From Rubrobacter taiwanensis (GTDB taxonomy: Bacteria > Actinomycetota > Rubrobacteria > Rubrobacterales > Rubrobacteraceae), in contig NZ_SKBU01000013.1 in the NCBI RefSeq assembly GCF_004337705.1, positions 1 through 64,000 on the forward strand: 64,000 nucleotides of DNA, read 5' to 3'. The first letter of the stretch is position 1; every line of letters begins with the position of its first letter. Below, in pieces: positions 50,906-60,664 of this stretch. The position numbers were made by a program, and so were the translations under genes. Below the pieces are notes generated by a model. That model was not told the DNA's origin. It did not search any database and was given only the letters and a program-made list of their open reading frames with translations.

Positions 50906-52336
50906 ATGCCGGAGCGGGATGTGCACTACGATGCCGTGGTGGTCGGAGCCGGGCCCAACGGGCTAGCGGCCGCCGTGGAGCTGGCCCGTGGTGGCCGGTC
51001 GGTGCTGGTGCTGGAAGCTAACGAGCAGATCGGCGGCGGAACCAGCTCCATGGAGCTGACCCTTCCCGGATTCGTTCACGATCTCGGCTCGGCGATACAC
51101 CCGCTCGGGGTCGGGTCGCCGTTCTTCCGCTCGCTGCCGCTGGAGGAGCACGGTCTGGAGTGGGTACACCCCGCCGCGCCGCTCGCCCACCCGCTCGACG
51201 GCGGCCGGGCCGCCGTCCTCGAACGCTCCATAGAAGAGACGGGCTGCACGCTGGGCGGGGACGCCGCAGCCTACCGCCGCCTCATGCAGCCGCTCGTGCG
51301 GGAGTGGGAGAGGATCATCCCCGCCGTCCTCGGCCCGCCGCGCCCCACGAGGCACGTGCTCGCGCTCGGGCGCTTCGGGTTGCAGGCGATCCGTTCGGCG
51401 CGCAAGCTCGCGGCGGGCGCGTTCCGCGAGGAGCCTGCCCGGGCGCTGTTCGCCGGGAACGCGGCCCACTCCTTCCTGCCGCTGGAGCGGAGTCCGAGCG
51501 CGGCCTTCGGCCTGATACTGGGCCTGCTCGGCCACGCCGTGGGCTGGCCGTTCCCGAAGGGTGGCTCGCAGAGGATAGCCGGCGCGCTGGCGAGCTATCT
51601 CCGCTCTCTGGGCGGCGAGATCCGGACCGGCGTACGCGTGAGCTCCGTGAACGAGCTGCCGCCGGCCCGCGCTTATCTCTTCAACGTCACGCCGCGCCAG
51701 CTCCTGAAGATCGCCGGGGACCGGCTGCCGGCCCGCTACCGGAGCGCCCTCGGGCGCTACCGCTACGGTCCCGGCGCCTTCAAGCTGGACCTCGCCCTCG
51801 ACGGGCCGGTCCCCTGGGAGGCCGAAGAGTGCGCCCGCGCCGGGACCGTGCACCTCGGCGGGACGCTGGAGGAGATAGCCGCCGGGGAGCGGGCCGTCTG
51901 CCGCGGGCAGCACCCGGAGCGCCCGTTCGTATTGCTGGCCCAGCAGAGCCTCTTCGACCCCACGCGCGCGCCGGAGGGCAAGCACACCGTGTGGGCGTAC
52001 TGCCACGTCCCCAACGGCTCGTGGTACGACATGACGGAGAGGATAGAGGCCCAGATAGAGCGCTTCGCCCCTGGCTTCCGGGACCGCATCCTCGCGAAGC
52101 GTCCGACGGGACCGGCGGAGCTGGAGCGCATGAACCCCAACCTCGTCGGCGGGGACATAAACGGAGGGCTCATGGATCTCCGGCAGTTCGTCGCCCGCCC
52201 GGTGGCGAGCCCCACGCCGTACCGGACCCCGGCTCGTGACATCTACATCTGCTCCTCCTCCACCCCGCCGGGCGGCGGCGTGCACGGCATGTGTGGCTAC
52301 CACGCCGCCCGCGCCGTCCTGAGCGACCATCCGTAG
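50906..52336 (+). CDS. FAD-dependent oxidoreductase, phytoene-desaturase-like
   Basis: A 476-residue flavoprotein. The Rossmann start DAVVVGAGPNGLAAAVELAR with the acidic end LVLEANEQIGGGTSS binds FAD, and the C-terminal YICSSSTPPGGGVHGMCGYH is the second flavin-binding block. The group contains carotenoid desaturases and isomerases, but this form (COG1233) is usually uncharacterised. It is not near carotenoid genes in this window. It starts with ATG after GGAGCGGC. Confidence 0.85.
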   Translation: MPERDVHYDAVVVGAGPNGLAAAVELARGGRSVLVLEANEQIGGGTSSMELTLPGFVHDLGSAIHPLGVGSPFFRSLPLEEHGLEWVHPAAPLAHPLDGGRAAVLERSIEETGCTLGGDAAAYRRLMQPLVREWERIIPAVLGPPRPTRHVLALGRFGLQAIRSARKLAAGAFREEPARALFAGNAAHSFLPLERSPSAAFGLILGLLGHAVGWPFPKGGSQRIAGALASYLRSLGGEIRTGVRVSSVNELPPARAYLFNVTPRQLLKIAGDRLPARYRSALGRYRYGPGAFKLDLALDGPVPWEAEECARAGTVHLGGTLEEIAAGERAVCRGQHPERPFVLLAQQSLFDPTRAPEGKHTVWAYCHVPNGSWYDMTERIEAQIERFAPGFRDRILAKRPTGPAELERMNPNLVGGDINGGLMDLRQFVARPVASPTPYRTPARDIYICSSSTPPGGGVHGMCGYHAARAVLSDHP

Positions 52337-52397
52337 AGACCGGCGGGCGCGAAAGAGATATTATTGTGGTGGTTGCAAACGCCGGAAAGGAGGCGGG

Positions 52398-52571
52398 ATG
52401 CCAGAACAGAGGGTTGCCGGGGGTCTCCGGCTCAGCCGCAAGGAGTTCTTCCGGCTGGGCGCCGCCAGCGTGGCGGGCCTCGCCCTGCTGGCCGCCGGCT
52501 GCGGGGCCGGGGAAGGGGAAGACAACGGTGGGGAGGAAGAAGACGACGAGGACGACGAAGGCGGCTATTAG
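52398..52571 (+). CDS. 57-residue Tat-type lipoprotein with acidic tail
   Basis: A very small protein missed by length cut-offs. The ATG follows AAAGGAGGCGGG with good spacing. It has the Tat-like motif LSRKEFFRLG (Arg-Lys instead of Arg-Arg), a hydrophobic core and the lipobox LLAAGC (C35). After the cysteine only 22 residues remain, mainly Glu, Asp and Gly (EDNGGEEEDDEDDEGGY). It resembles the signal region of a binding protein cut short, yet it has a clean stop and strong SD. Either a bona fide micro-lipoprotein or a truncated gene. Confidence 0.6.
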   Translation: MPEQRVAGGLRLSRKEFFRLGAASVAGLALLAAGCGAGEGEDNGGEEEDDEDDEGGY

Positions 52572-52643
52572 AGACGAATTCCCGGTATCAGGGGAAACCG
52601 AGCGCTGACGCTGCGGGTTGCGGCAGGCTCCTGCGGCCCGCTC

Positions 52644-53876
52644 TCATCCCTTCTTCTCCAGCCGGCTCAGAGCCAGCGCCACGATCAGGGAGAGCCCGGC
52701 GATCGCCAGCGCCAGGTAGACGAACGTCGGCCGGATCCCGACGAGCGAGAGCAGCAGGCTGAACGCCAGGGGCTCGATCCAGGTGGCCGAGCGGTTCGCC
52801 AGCACGCGTAGTCCCACGCCTATGCCGCGGTTCTCTTTAGGGGTGTGGTCCGAGATCAGGGCCAGCGTGAGCGGCTGGGTGAAGCCGAGTGCGGCGCCGG
52901 CTACAGCCGCCAGAGCGAACAGAGCCCAGAGCGTCTCGGTGAGGGCCACGCTCCCGATCGCCAGAGCGCCCGTCACAAGCGAGAAGCCCACGACGAGGCT
53001 CGTGCGGAGGCGCCGGAGCAGTGCGGGCAGTATCGGGCGGGACAGGAAGGCGAAGGCGCCGCTGGTGGACAGCAGCAGCCCGATCCAGAGCGGCGAGAAG
53101 CCCACTTCTCCCAGGTAGACGGGGAAGAACGCTATCCGCATGTCTATCAGGAAGAGGGCGAGGAAGGAGATCGCGGCCGTCAGGAACACGCCCTGTTGCC
53201 GCAAGAGGTCCAGCGCTACCCGGTGCGAGTTCAACAACCGGCGCCCGAAGTCTCCGGCGTCCTGCTCCCTCTGGGGCGGGACGGGGTCGCGTATCTGCTG
53301 CGAGGCGAGGGCCACCAGGCCCGAGAGCATCAGGAAGACCGCGAAGCTGCTCCGGTACCCGGCCGCATCCGCGACGAAACCTCCGAGCAGCGGGCCGGCA
53401 AGCTGACCGCCGGAGACGAAGAGGGAGAGGTTCGTTATTCTCTTGTTCCGCTCGTCCACCGAGCCGGTCTCGGTCGCCAGGAAAGTCATGAGCGACTGGA
53501 TGGCGAGCCACATCGCGAGCATCCCGGTTCCGGCTATCACCTGGGAGAGGATCAGAAGTCCCGGACCGTCTAGCAGCACGAGCAGGACGCCGCTCGCCAC
53601 CATCCCCGCGGACCCGAACTGCAGCAGCCTGCGGTTGCCGAAGAAGTCTCCCAGAAACCCCGTCGCGATCGCCAGCAGCGACGGCAGCAGCGAGAAGGCT
53701 CCGACGGCGAGCCCGGCGGTGAGCGGGCTCGCTCCGAGCGTGAGCGCGTAAGGGGCGATGAGGGGGCGCAGCATCGAGTGCGCAACCCAGTACAGGCCCG
53801 CTACCAGAGCGAGCACCATAATCTGTCTTCTCGCTAGAGAGCCCGCGGGAATACCCCCCTTCGGTGCCGCCGACAT
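52644..53876 (-). CDS. MFS transporter
   Basis: A 410-residue transporter with 12 predicted helices. Loop motifs include ATGFLGDFFGNRRLLQFGSA and, in the second half, LSRPILPALLRRLRTSLVVG. The pattern suits a drug- or metabolite-efflux member of the family, but no substrate is evident. It starts at ATG (53874-53876), with 81 bases to the divergent NSS transporter gene. Confidence 0.87.
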   Translation of the reverse strand: MSAAPKGGIPAGSLARRQIMVLALVAGLYWVAHSMLRPLIAPYALTLGASPLTAGLAVGAFSLLPSLLAIATGFLGDFFGNRRLLQFGSAGMVASGVLLVLLDGPGLLILSQVIAGTGMLAMWLAIQSLMTFLATETGSVDERNKRITNLSLFVSGGQLAGPLLGGFVADAAGYRSSFAVFLMLSGLVALASQQIRDPVPPQREQDAGDFGRRLLNSHRVALDLLRQQGVFLTAAISFLALFLIDMRIAFFPVYLGEVGFSPLWIGLLLSTSGAFAFLSRPILPALLRRLRTSLVVGFSLVTGALAIGSVALTETLWALFALAAVAGAALGFTQPLTLALISDHTPKENRGIGVGLRVLANRSATWIEPLAFSLLLSLVGIRPTFVYLALAIAGLSLIVALALSRLEKKG

Positions 53877-53957
53877 CCGCAGAGTCTACACCCCGACCGG
53901 CGCGGAGTAGGTATCATGTGGGGCGGGGAGTGCACACGGTAGCGGGGGTGATGCGGG

Positions 53958-55523
53958 GTGAGGGAGGTATTCGGAAGCCGGTTCGCATTCGTGGCCGCCG
54001 CGATCGGGATGGCGGTCGGGACGGGGAACATATGGAGGTTTCCCCGGGTGGCGGCCGAATGGGGCGGTGGTTCTTTCCTGATAGCGCTGGTGATCGCCAA
54101 CCTGGTGTGGGCGATCCCGATCCTGATGGCCGAATCCTATATGGGGTCCAGGAGCAGGCTGGGGACGATCGGCGCCTTCAGGGATTTTGTGGGCAGGAAG
54201 TTCGCCTGGATGGGCGCGTACATGGGGTTTGTGACCATCGGGATCCTGTTCTACTATTCGGTGGTCTGCGGCTGGGCCATCCGCTACTTCGTCTACGCGA
54301 TCACGGGCACCATCTCCCCGGGAGTGGATACTCAAGCTCTCTGGGATGATTTCACCGCCAACCCGACGCAGACGATATTCTTTCACCTCCTCGCCATCGT
54401 GCTGGTGGGGGCCATAGTCTACCGGGGCCTGAAGGGTGGCTTCGAGAGCATCCTGAGCTTCGCGATCCCGGCCCTGTTCGTGATTCTGGCGGTCCTGACG
54501 GTCCGGGCCGTCACCCTGCCGGGGGCAGCGGAAGGGCTGCGCTATCTCTTCGTGCCCGAGTGGGGGCGTCTGGGAAATTCCCAGGTCTGGCTGCAGGCGT
54601 TCAGCCAGATGGCCTTCTCGACCGGGGCGGGCTGGGGACTCTACCTGACCTACGCCGTATACATGAGAGAGCGCGAAGACGTAGGCCTCAACGCCACCGT
54701 GCTCTGTGCCGGCAACCTGCTCGCCTCTCTGATGGCGGGCACGGCGGTCATCTGCACGATCTTCGCGCTCCGGGCGCAGGGGTTTGCGGAGGAGGCCTTC
54801 GCCGCGGGAAACGAAGGGCTCGCCTTCATCTACTTCAGCCGGCTTCTCGTGGAAATGCCGGGCGGCGCCGTCTTCGCCCCCCTCTTCTACCTGGCGCTCG
54901 CTCTGGCGGGTCTCTCGAGCCTCATAGCCATGGTCGAGCTGGCCACCCGCAACGTCATGGATATGGGTCTCGACCGCCATCGAGCCGTTGTGATCGTGGT
55001 CGCGGTCGCGTTCATGGCGGGCATACCCTCCGCCTACAGCCTCACCTTCCTCAGCAATCAGGACTTCGTCTGGGGCGTGGGGCTGCTGATCGGCGGCCTG
55101 CTTGCCGCACTGGCCATGATGAAGTACGGCCTCGACAGGGCCCGCGCCGGAGCGCCTCCCGAAGGGAGGCCCTCGGGCCTCTCCGCGATCTTCCGCGGCC
55201 TCGACCTCATCCGGGGCGATCTGGACGAGACCAGCGACTTCCGCATCCGGCGGTGGTGGCCGATATGCATCCTGCTCTTCCCCGTCATGTTCGTGGTGCT
55301 GCTCGGGTGGTGGATCTATCAGGCCATCTTCGTCTTCGCCCCGGATACCTGGTGGAACCCGTTCGAGACGTACAGCCTGGCTACCATGGTCGTGCAGTGG
55401 GCGATCCTCTTCGGCGTGCTGTACGTGCTGAACGACCTCCTCGCCGGCCGGATCGGCGGCGGACCGATGTCCGGCTGGCGGGAGGCCCCGGCCGCCGCGA
55501 CCGAAGGGCGCGGCACGAGTTAG
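53958..55523 (+). CDS. NSS-family sodium-dependent transporter
   Basis: A 521-residue neurotransmitter:sodium-symporter homologue with about 12 helices. The helix-1 signature AIGMAVGTGNIWRFPRVAAE WGGGSF forms the sodium and substrate site (written here in two parts). Substrates of bacterial members are amino acids. It starts with GTG. A 55-residue membrane protein follows ten bases later, like the MetP-MetS methionine transporter of Corynebacterium, so methionine or another hydrophobic amino acid is a fair guess. Confidence 0.9.
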   Translation: MREVFGSRFAFVAAAIGMAVGTGNIWRFPRVAAEWGGGSFLIALVIANLVWAIPILMAESYMGSRSRLGTIGAFRDFVGRKFAWMGAYMGFVTIGILFYYSVVCGWAIRYFVYAITGTISPGVDTQALWDDFTANPTQTIFFHLLAIVLVGAIVYRGLKGGFESILSFAIPALFVILAVLTVRAVTLPGAAEGLRYLFVPEWGRLGNSQVWLQAFSQMAFSTGAGWGLYLTYAVYMREREDVGLNATVLCAGNLLASLMAGTAVICTIFALRAQGFAEEAFAAGNEGLAFIYFSRLLVEMPGGAVFAPLFYLALALAGLSSLIAMVELATRNVMDMGLDRHRAVVIVVAVAFMAGIPSAYSLTFLSNQDFVWGVGLLIGGLLAALAMMKYGLDRARAGAPPEGRPSGLSAIFRGLDLIRGDLDETSDFRIRRWWPICILLFPVMFVVLLGWWIYQAIFVFAPDTWWNPFETYSLATMVVQWAILFGVLYVLNDLLAGRIGGGPMSGWREAPAAATEGRGTS

Positions 55524-55532
55524 GGGGAAGAG

Positions 55533-55700
55533 ATGGATTTCGAGGTGATCTTCTGGACCGCCTTCTTCTTCGGAGGAGACCTTCTCGCCGTGATAGGGCT
55601 GCTACTCTGGGCGTTCAAGAAGGATCGTGAGAAGGCCCGCGCGCAGGCGGCGGCCGGGTCCGGACGGCGGGAAGCCGGGAGCCTCGACGAAAGGGGATGA
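55533..55700 (+). CDS. MetS-type small subunit of the NSS transporter
   Basis: A 55-residue single-helix protein. The segment VIFWTAFFFGGDLLAVIGLL, then LWAFKKDREKARAQ, gives one membrane helix followed by a basic, coil-like tail. Position ten bases after an NSS transporter and overall layout match MetS, the small subunit needed by the Corynebacterium methionine symporter MetP. The ATG follows GGGGGAAGAG. It was found by reading the gap, below the usual length limit. Confidence 0.75.
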   Translation: MDFEVIFWTAFFFGGDLLAVIGLLLWAFKKDREKARAQAAAGSGRREAGSLDERG

Positions 55701-55739
55701 GCCCGGCGGGGATGGTTGCTCACGGGTCGAGGCGGCGGA

Positions 55740-56414
55740 TCAGGACCCGTCGGTGATCGCCGGATTCGGCTCCGGACTCACTCTACCGTCCGGAGACTTC
55801 GCCTCGAAGCGGCAGCGGGGCCTCTCGCCGTTATCGCACCGCTCGCGGATCTCCACGCCCGCCAGCTCTCTCAACAGGGTCCCGACCATGTGGCATACCT
55901 CGGGATGGTCCGCGACGGCGGCGGCCAGCGGACAGCTGTAGCCGCGGATGACGAAGCCGCCGGCACACTCTTCGAGCTCCGCAAGCCCTCCCAGCTCGTT
56001 GAGCGCTGCGACCGCCACCTCCGGCCGCCCCCCGTCCGGAGGCGCCCCCCACTCCTCCGCTAGACGCCTCCCGGCAGCCCTCAACAGCACCTCCGTCTCC
56101 CCGGAGCCTAGCTGCTCGAACAGAACCTCCAACAACCCCCGGAGCACCGGCTTATAGGCCCGGGAGAAGAGAGCTTCGGCCTCCGGCGTCAGCTCGTAGA
56201 CGTACGCGGGCTTGCCCCCGCCCTCCCTACGCCGTACCACGCCCCGCTGACGTACGATCCCGTCGCGCCCGAGCGTGGCCAGGTGAGCGCGAACGCCGTT
56301 GTGCGTCAGACCCAGCTCCCCCGCAAGCTCCTCGACGGTGCGGCCCCTGCGTCTGAGCAGCGCAGCGACCTGCCCGCGCGTGCTCTCAAAAAACCTCTGA
56401 TCCCAGCGCACCAT
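55740..56414 (-). CDS. SufR-like Cys-rich transcription regulator
   Basis: A 224-residue regulator. A DeoR/ArsR-like winged helix (AALLRRRGRTVEELAGELGL then THNGVRAHLATLGRDGIV) is followed by a C-terminal domain with cysteines C150, C161, C174, C193 and C201 (RGYSCPLAAAVADHPEVCHM). Such clusters bind an Fe-S centre in SufR and in related nitric-oxide-responsive regulators. The first codon could be TTG at 56417, but the adjacent ATG fits the GGAGAG site. It is divergent from a cytochrome-bd-type gene, its probable target, and no suf operon is nearby. Confidence 0.82.
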   Translation of the reverse strand: MVRWDQRFFESTRGQVAALLRRRGRTVEELAGELGLTHNGVRAHLATLGRDGIVRQRGVVRRREGGGKPAYVYELTPEAEALFSRAYKPVLRGLLEVLFEQLGSGETEVLLRAAGRRLAEEWGAPPDGGRPEVAVAALNELGGLAELEECAGGFVIRGYSCPLAAAVADHPEVCHMVGTLLRELAGVEIRERCDNGERPRCRFEAKSPDGRVSPEPNPAITDGS

Positions 56415-56475
56415 CAACTCTCCTACTTCGGATATCGTCCCAAAATACTAGAGCGGCGCACAACTTACAATAAAA

Positions 56476-56498
56476 CAAATATTTACTTGATTTATTTG
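56476..56498. promoter_or_regulatory. inverted repeat in the AT-rich divergent promoter region
   Basis: CAAATA (56476-56481) and TATTTG (56493-56498) form a 6-base inverted repeat over 23 bases. The segment 56452-56510 is much more AT-rich than the surroundings. It lies between the SufR-like gene and the cytochrome gene, a natural operator place for the regulator. Confidence 0.5.
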
Positions 56499-56589
56499 AC
56501 CGGGTTTCATATCCTCTCTCGCACGGGACCGGGGTGTCTGGTTCTGGGCATAGCGGGCCTGATGGTCGCTGTGGGAGGAGGTGTTACCG

Positions 56590-57912
56590 GTGCCCATAGG
56601 AGACTGGGAGATACCGGTACTCGGCAAGAACGCCACCATCGCCGTACTGGTTCAGACGCACATTCTCATCGCCACCTTCATTCTGGGGGCTATAATCATA
56701 GCTCCGGCTGCGGAGTATCTGGGGTTGATAACCAAGCAGCCCAGGTACGAGCGGTTTGCCCGTTCGCTGGCCCGGTTTGTGGTTCTGCTCTTCGCTTCGG
56801 GTTCTGCGTTGGCGATCACGTTCGTTCTGGCTTTGATCACGCTCTTTCCCATCTTCTTCAGCTACCTGCAGAACATCTTCTTCTGGGTGTTTCTGGTCGA
56901 GGCGTTCATGTTCCTCGCCGTGATAATCATCCTGTATGCCTGGTACAACGTGTGGGACAAGCTGGCCTACCGCAAGAGTCTACACGTGGTCTTCGGGTTT
57001 GTGGCCGGAGCGATAGGGCTTCTGCAGATGACCATGATCAACGCCATAGCCTCTTACATGCTCACCCCCGCCGAGGCTCCGGCCACCGAGGTCGGACAGA
57101 CCTTTTTGAACCCCACCTTCATACCGCTCAACATGCACCGTTTCGTGGGCAACCTCTCCTATGCGGGGTTTTTGATCGCCGGGTGGGCTGCGTGGCGCTA
57201 CCTGCGCTCTGTGCGCGAGGATGACCGGGAGTACTACGACTGGATGGGGCACTGGGGCATGATCTGGGGCTTCGGGTTCCTGATTCTGCAGCCGGTCATC
57301 GGCTACGGCTATCTCAAGGCGATCCGGGAGAGCTCTCCGGAGGCTTTCAACGTCATCATGCTCGGCGACAAGTCGTGGCTCTTCAATCTGCTCATGCTGG
57401 AGCTTGCGGTGATGGGGATAGCCTCCGTAGCCTACTTCGTGCACCGGCTGCGCTTCGCCGTGCGGCCGATGCCGGCCTTCAGGAACATGGCGGTGGGTGC
57501 TCTGGGCTTCACGGCGCTCTTCAGCGCTCTGAACCTGATCCCCTCCAACGCCAGTCTGGTGCCGCAGCTGGGGCTGGTCTTCGCCGACGGGGAGGACACC
57601 CTCATCCCGCTCGGTGCGATGTACCCGTGGAAGTACATCGGGCTTATCGGGATGATGCTCGTCGGCTTTTTCATCATAGCGCTCTATCTGAAGGCCACGG
57701 CCGAGGGGTTCCATTGGGGACGCTCCAGCCGCTGGAGCCAGTGGGCGCTCATGGTGAGCGCAGTGACCGTCGTGCTCACCATGATGACGATGGGCTACAC
57801 CAGGGAGACGGCGCGCCGGCTGGACAACGATCCGGGCTATCTCATCTACAACTGTATAACTCTGGAGCAGGAGATCGTTCAGGAAGGCTGTCCGGGAGCC
57901 ACGGACCGCTAG
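56590..57912 (+). CDS. cytochrome bd-type ubiquinol oxidase subunit I-like
   Basis: A 440-residue membrane protein with about nine to ten helices. H24 in VLVQTHILIATFILGAI and H180-region text in LNMHRFVGNLSYAGFLIAGW are placed like heme ligands of CydA-type proteins, and WGMIWGFGFLILQPVIGYGY is typical. No CydB or CydCD gene is nearby, so it is an orphan subunit-I-like cytochrome. The start is the GTG at 56590 with GGAGGAG nine bases upstream; a GTG at 56581 is too close to the SD. Control by the divergent Fe-S regulator suggests a role under oxygen or NO change. Confidence 0.78.
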   Translation: MPIGDWEIPVLGKNATIAVLVQTHILIATFILGAIIIAPAAEYLGLITKQPRYERFARSLARFVVLLFASGSALAITFVLALITLFPIFFSYLQNIFFWVFLVEAFMFLAVIIILYAWYNVWDKLAYRKSLHVVFGFVAGAIGLLQMTMINAIASYMLTPAEAPATEVGQTFLNPTFIPLNMHRFVGNLSYAGFLIAGWAAWRYLRSVREDDREYYDWMGHWGMIWGFGFLILQPVIGYGYLKAIRESSPEAFNVIMLGDKSWLFNLLMLELAVMGIASVAYFVHRLRFAVRPMPAFRNMAVGALGFTALFSALNLIPSNASLVPQLGLVFADGEDTLIPLGAMYPWKYIGLIGMMLVGFFIIALYLKATAEGFHWGRSSRWSQWALMVSAVTVVLTMMTMGYTRETARRLDNDPGYLIYNCITLEQEIVQEGCPGATDR

Positions 57913-58091
57913 GGCAGATCTCACCGCCGGACGACGGCAGAGACGTCCGGTGAGAAGAGCTTGCCCGAGCTCTGGGAGCGGGGGAGTACTACTGTCCCTG
58001 GTCGTTGCGGCCGGGCGCCTGCGCGAGATCATGCCGGAGAGTAAGCAGTCCGGGTCAGGGTTGTAACGTCAGCAGGAGGAGCGCCCTGCCG

Positions 58092-58136
58092 GGGATCGCC
58101 CGGGCATCCATATGATGTTATGGAAGGGGCGATCCC
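58092..58136. repeat. long hairpin in a 460-base non-coding gap
   Basis: The gap 57913-58373 holds no gene I can support. It contains a 10-base perfect inverted repeat, GGGATCGCCC (58092-58101) and GGGCGATCCC (58127-58136), with a second inner repeat CCATA/TATGG (58108-58112 and 58119-58123) around TGATGT. Closer to the cytochrome gene, CTCACC and GGTGAG arms (about 57921-57955) could end that transcript. The role of the long hairpin is unknown. Confidence 0.6.
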
Positions 58137-58373
58137 GCCTCGGCCAGGAGAACGAGATGCCCTGCCGGATCTTCTTACAGGCAAGCTCCCTTCCCTCAGA
58201 TGCCGTTCTTGCCCGCGAACGCGCGGCCGGACCCAGCGGCACTCAAGAGAGCCCGGAATGACTAAAGGCGGGTTGCGCCGTACTCCTCATCCACCTGCTG
58301 GCGGAAGGCTGCGAGCCGTTTCTCCTGATCTCCCTCTCAATCATCACCGCGTGCCTCACACGTAGCTCGTCGC

Positions 58374-59396
<1,023 letters not shown>

Positions 59397-59416
59397 TTAC
59401 TGACAGGTTTTCCCGA

Positions 59417-60316
59417 TCACGCCTCGGGTATCTCGCGTCCATGCCCTTCGAGGGTGATGCTGGCGGGGTCTGGTCCGCCGCGCACTCCGGTGTCGAGGGC
59501 ATCGATCGCGGCTAACTCCTCGGCGGACAGCTCGAAATCGAAGACGTCGAAGTTCTCTGCGATACGTTCCGGGCGCACCGACTTCGGGATTGCGGAGCGA
59601 CCCTCCTGCAGGTGCCAGCGCAGCATCACCTGCGCGGGCGTCTTGCCATGCTGGCGCGCGATCTTGCCGATGGTCGGGTCTTCGAGCGTGCTGCGCCGCT
59701 CCTCACTGCCCCACCCTGGGTAGAACGTGATCCCACCGATGGGCGACCACGCCTGGGTCACGATGCCCTCTTGGGCGTGCAGTCGCTGCAGCTCCTTCTG
59801 CTGGAAGTATGGATGGAGCTCGATCTGGTTCACGGCGGGTACGACGGACGTCTCATCAAGCAGCCGTTGGAGGTGTTCGGGCATGAAGTTGCTCACCCCG
59901 ATAGCGCGCACCTTGCCATCATCGAGCAGCCTCTCGAGCGCCCGGTAAGCGTCGAGCGTAAGATCGAAGCGGCTTGGCAGCGGCTGGTGCAGGATCAGCA
60001 GATCGATCCGGTCGACGCCGAGCTTGCCGGCGCTCTTGTCGAACGCGTGCAGCGTGGCCTCGTAGCCGTAGTCACTGATCCAGACCTTCGTCTCGATGAA
60101 CACTTCGTCACGAGCAATGCCCGAGCGGCGGACGCCTTCGCCGACCTCACGCTCGTTGAAGTACGCGGCGGCCGTGTCGATATGACGGTAGCCGGCCCGC
60201 AGGGCCTCCTCGACCGCGTCGGCCGTTATATCGGGCGGGGCCTGGAAGACGCCGAGCCCGAGGACGGGCATCTCGACGCCATTATTTAGGGCAATGAGGG
60301 GACTCCTATTAGTCAT
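59417..60316 (-). CDS. aldo/keto reductase (AKR5-like, 2,5-diketogluconate reductase type)
   Basis: A 299-residue reductase. The pattern GVEMPVLGLGVFQAP, catalytic HIDTAAAYFNEREVGEGVRR (D and Y), VFIETKVWIS (K) and LLILHQPLPSRFD (H) matches the AKR5 group, with the C-terminal coenzyme loop IPKSVRPERIAENFDVFDFE. It differs clearly from the neighbouring AKR, so the pair is not a recent duplication. Codon use has slightly lower GC than the neighbour. Confidence 0.93.
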   Translation of the reverse strand: MTNRSPLIALNNGVEMPVLGLGVFQAPPDITADAVEEALRAGYRHIDTAAAYFNEREVGEGVRRSGIARDEVFIETKVWISDYGYEATLHAFDKSAGKLGVDRIDLLILHQPLPSRFDLTLDAYRALERLLDDGKVRAIGVSNFMPEHLQRLLDETSVVPAVNQIELHPYFQQKELQRLHAQEGIVTQAWSPIGGITFYPGWGSEERRSTLEDPTIGKIARQHGKTPAQVMLRWHLQEGRSAIPKSVRPERIAENFDVFDFELSAEELAAIDALDTGVRGGPDPASITLEGHGREIPEA

Positions 60317-60322
60317 TGCTCC

Positions 60323-60625
60323 TTACTCCTTTTCTGTTGTGCGTAATGTCCCGACGTCCGATCCGGCGGCCGTGCCGGTCAGCGTCGTCAGCGGAACGGT
60401 GAACGCGACCAGCACCAACAGCGTCCCCGCCGCTGTGACGGCGAGCGCCCGGTGGCCAGCGGAGGTCAGCCCGTCCGTCGCGGTCTGGAGGGCCGGCTCT
60501 TCGCGGTCGGCGAGCACGACGGCGGCCCCGGACTCGGCGAACGCCCGCGCCGTGGCAAGCCCCATGCCGGAGCCGGCGCCGGTGACGACGGCAACGCGGT
60601 CGTGGAAGTCGTAGGTCGGGTTCAT
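60323..60625 (-). pseudogene. chimeric fragment of a short-chain dehydrogenase
   Basis: A 100-codon frame. Residues 1-62 are a normal SDR N-terminus (VAVVTGAGSGMGLATARAFA, then ADREEPALQTATDGLTSAGH). At RALAV the sequence switches abruptly to a hydrophobic stretch, TAAGTLLVLVAFTVPLTTLT, ending in GTLRTTEKE, which is unlike any SDR. The NNAG, YxxxK and substrate parts are missing. A deletion that joined an SDR 5' end to the end of a membrane-protein gene is the simplest reading. Confidence 0.75.
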
Positions 60626-60664
60626 GTTGTCTCCTGGTGGATCATTGGAGGATCAGGGGAGCGC

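Noticed and set aside
58120-58365. An 81-codon plus-strand frame and short minus-strand frames in the 58.1-58.4 kb gap
   Set aside because: No SD, no motif, and the frame begins inside the hairpin. A minus-strand tail reading EGDQEKRLAAFRQQVDEEYG looks protein-like but follows a stop and has no start, so I leave it unassigned.
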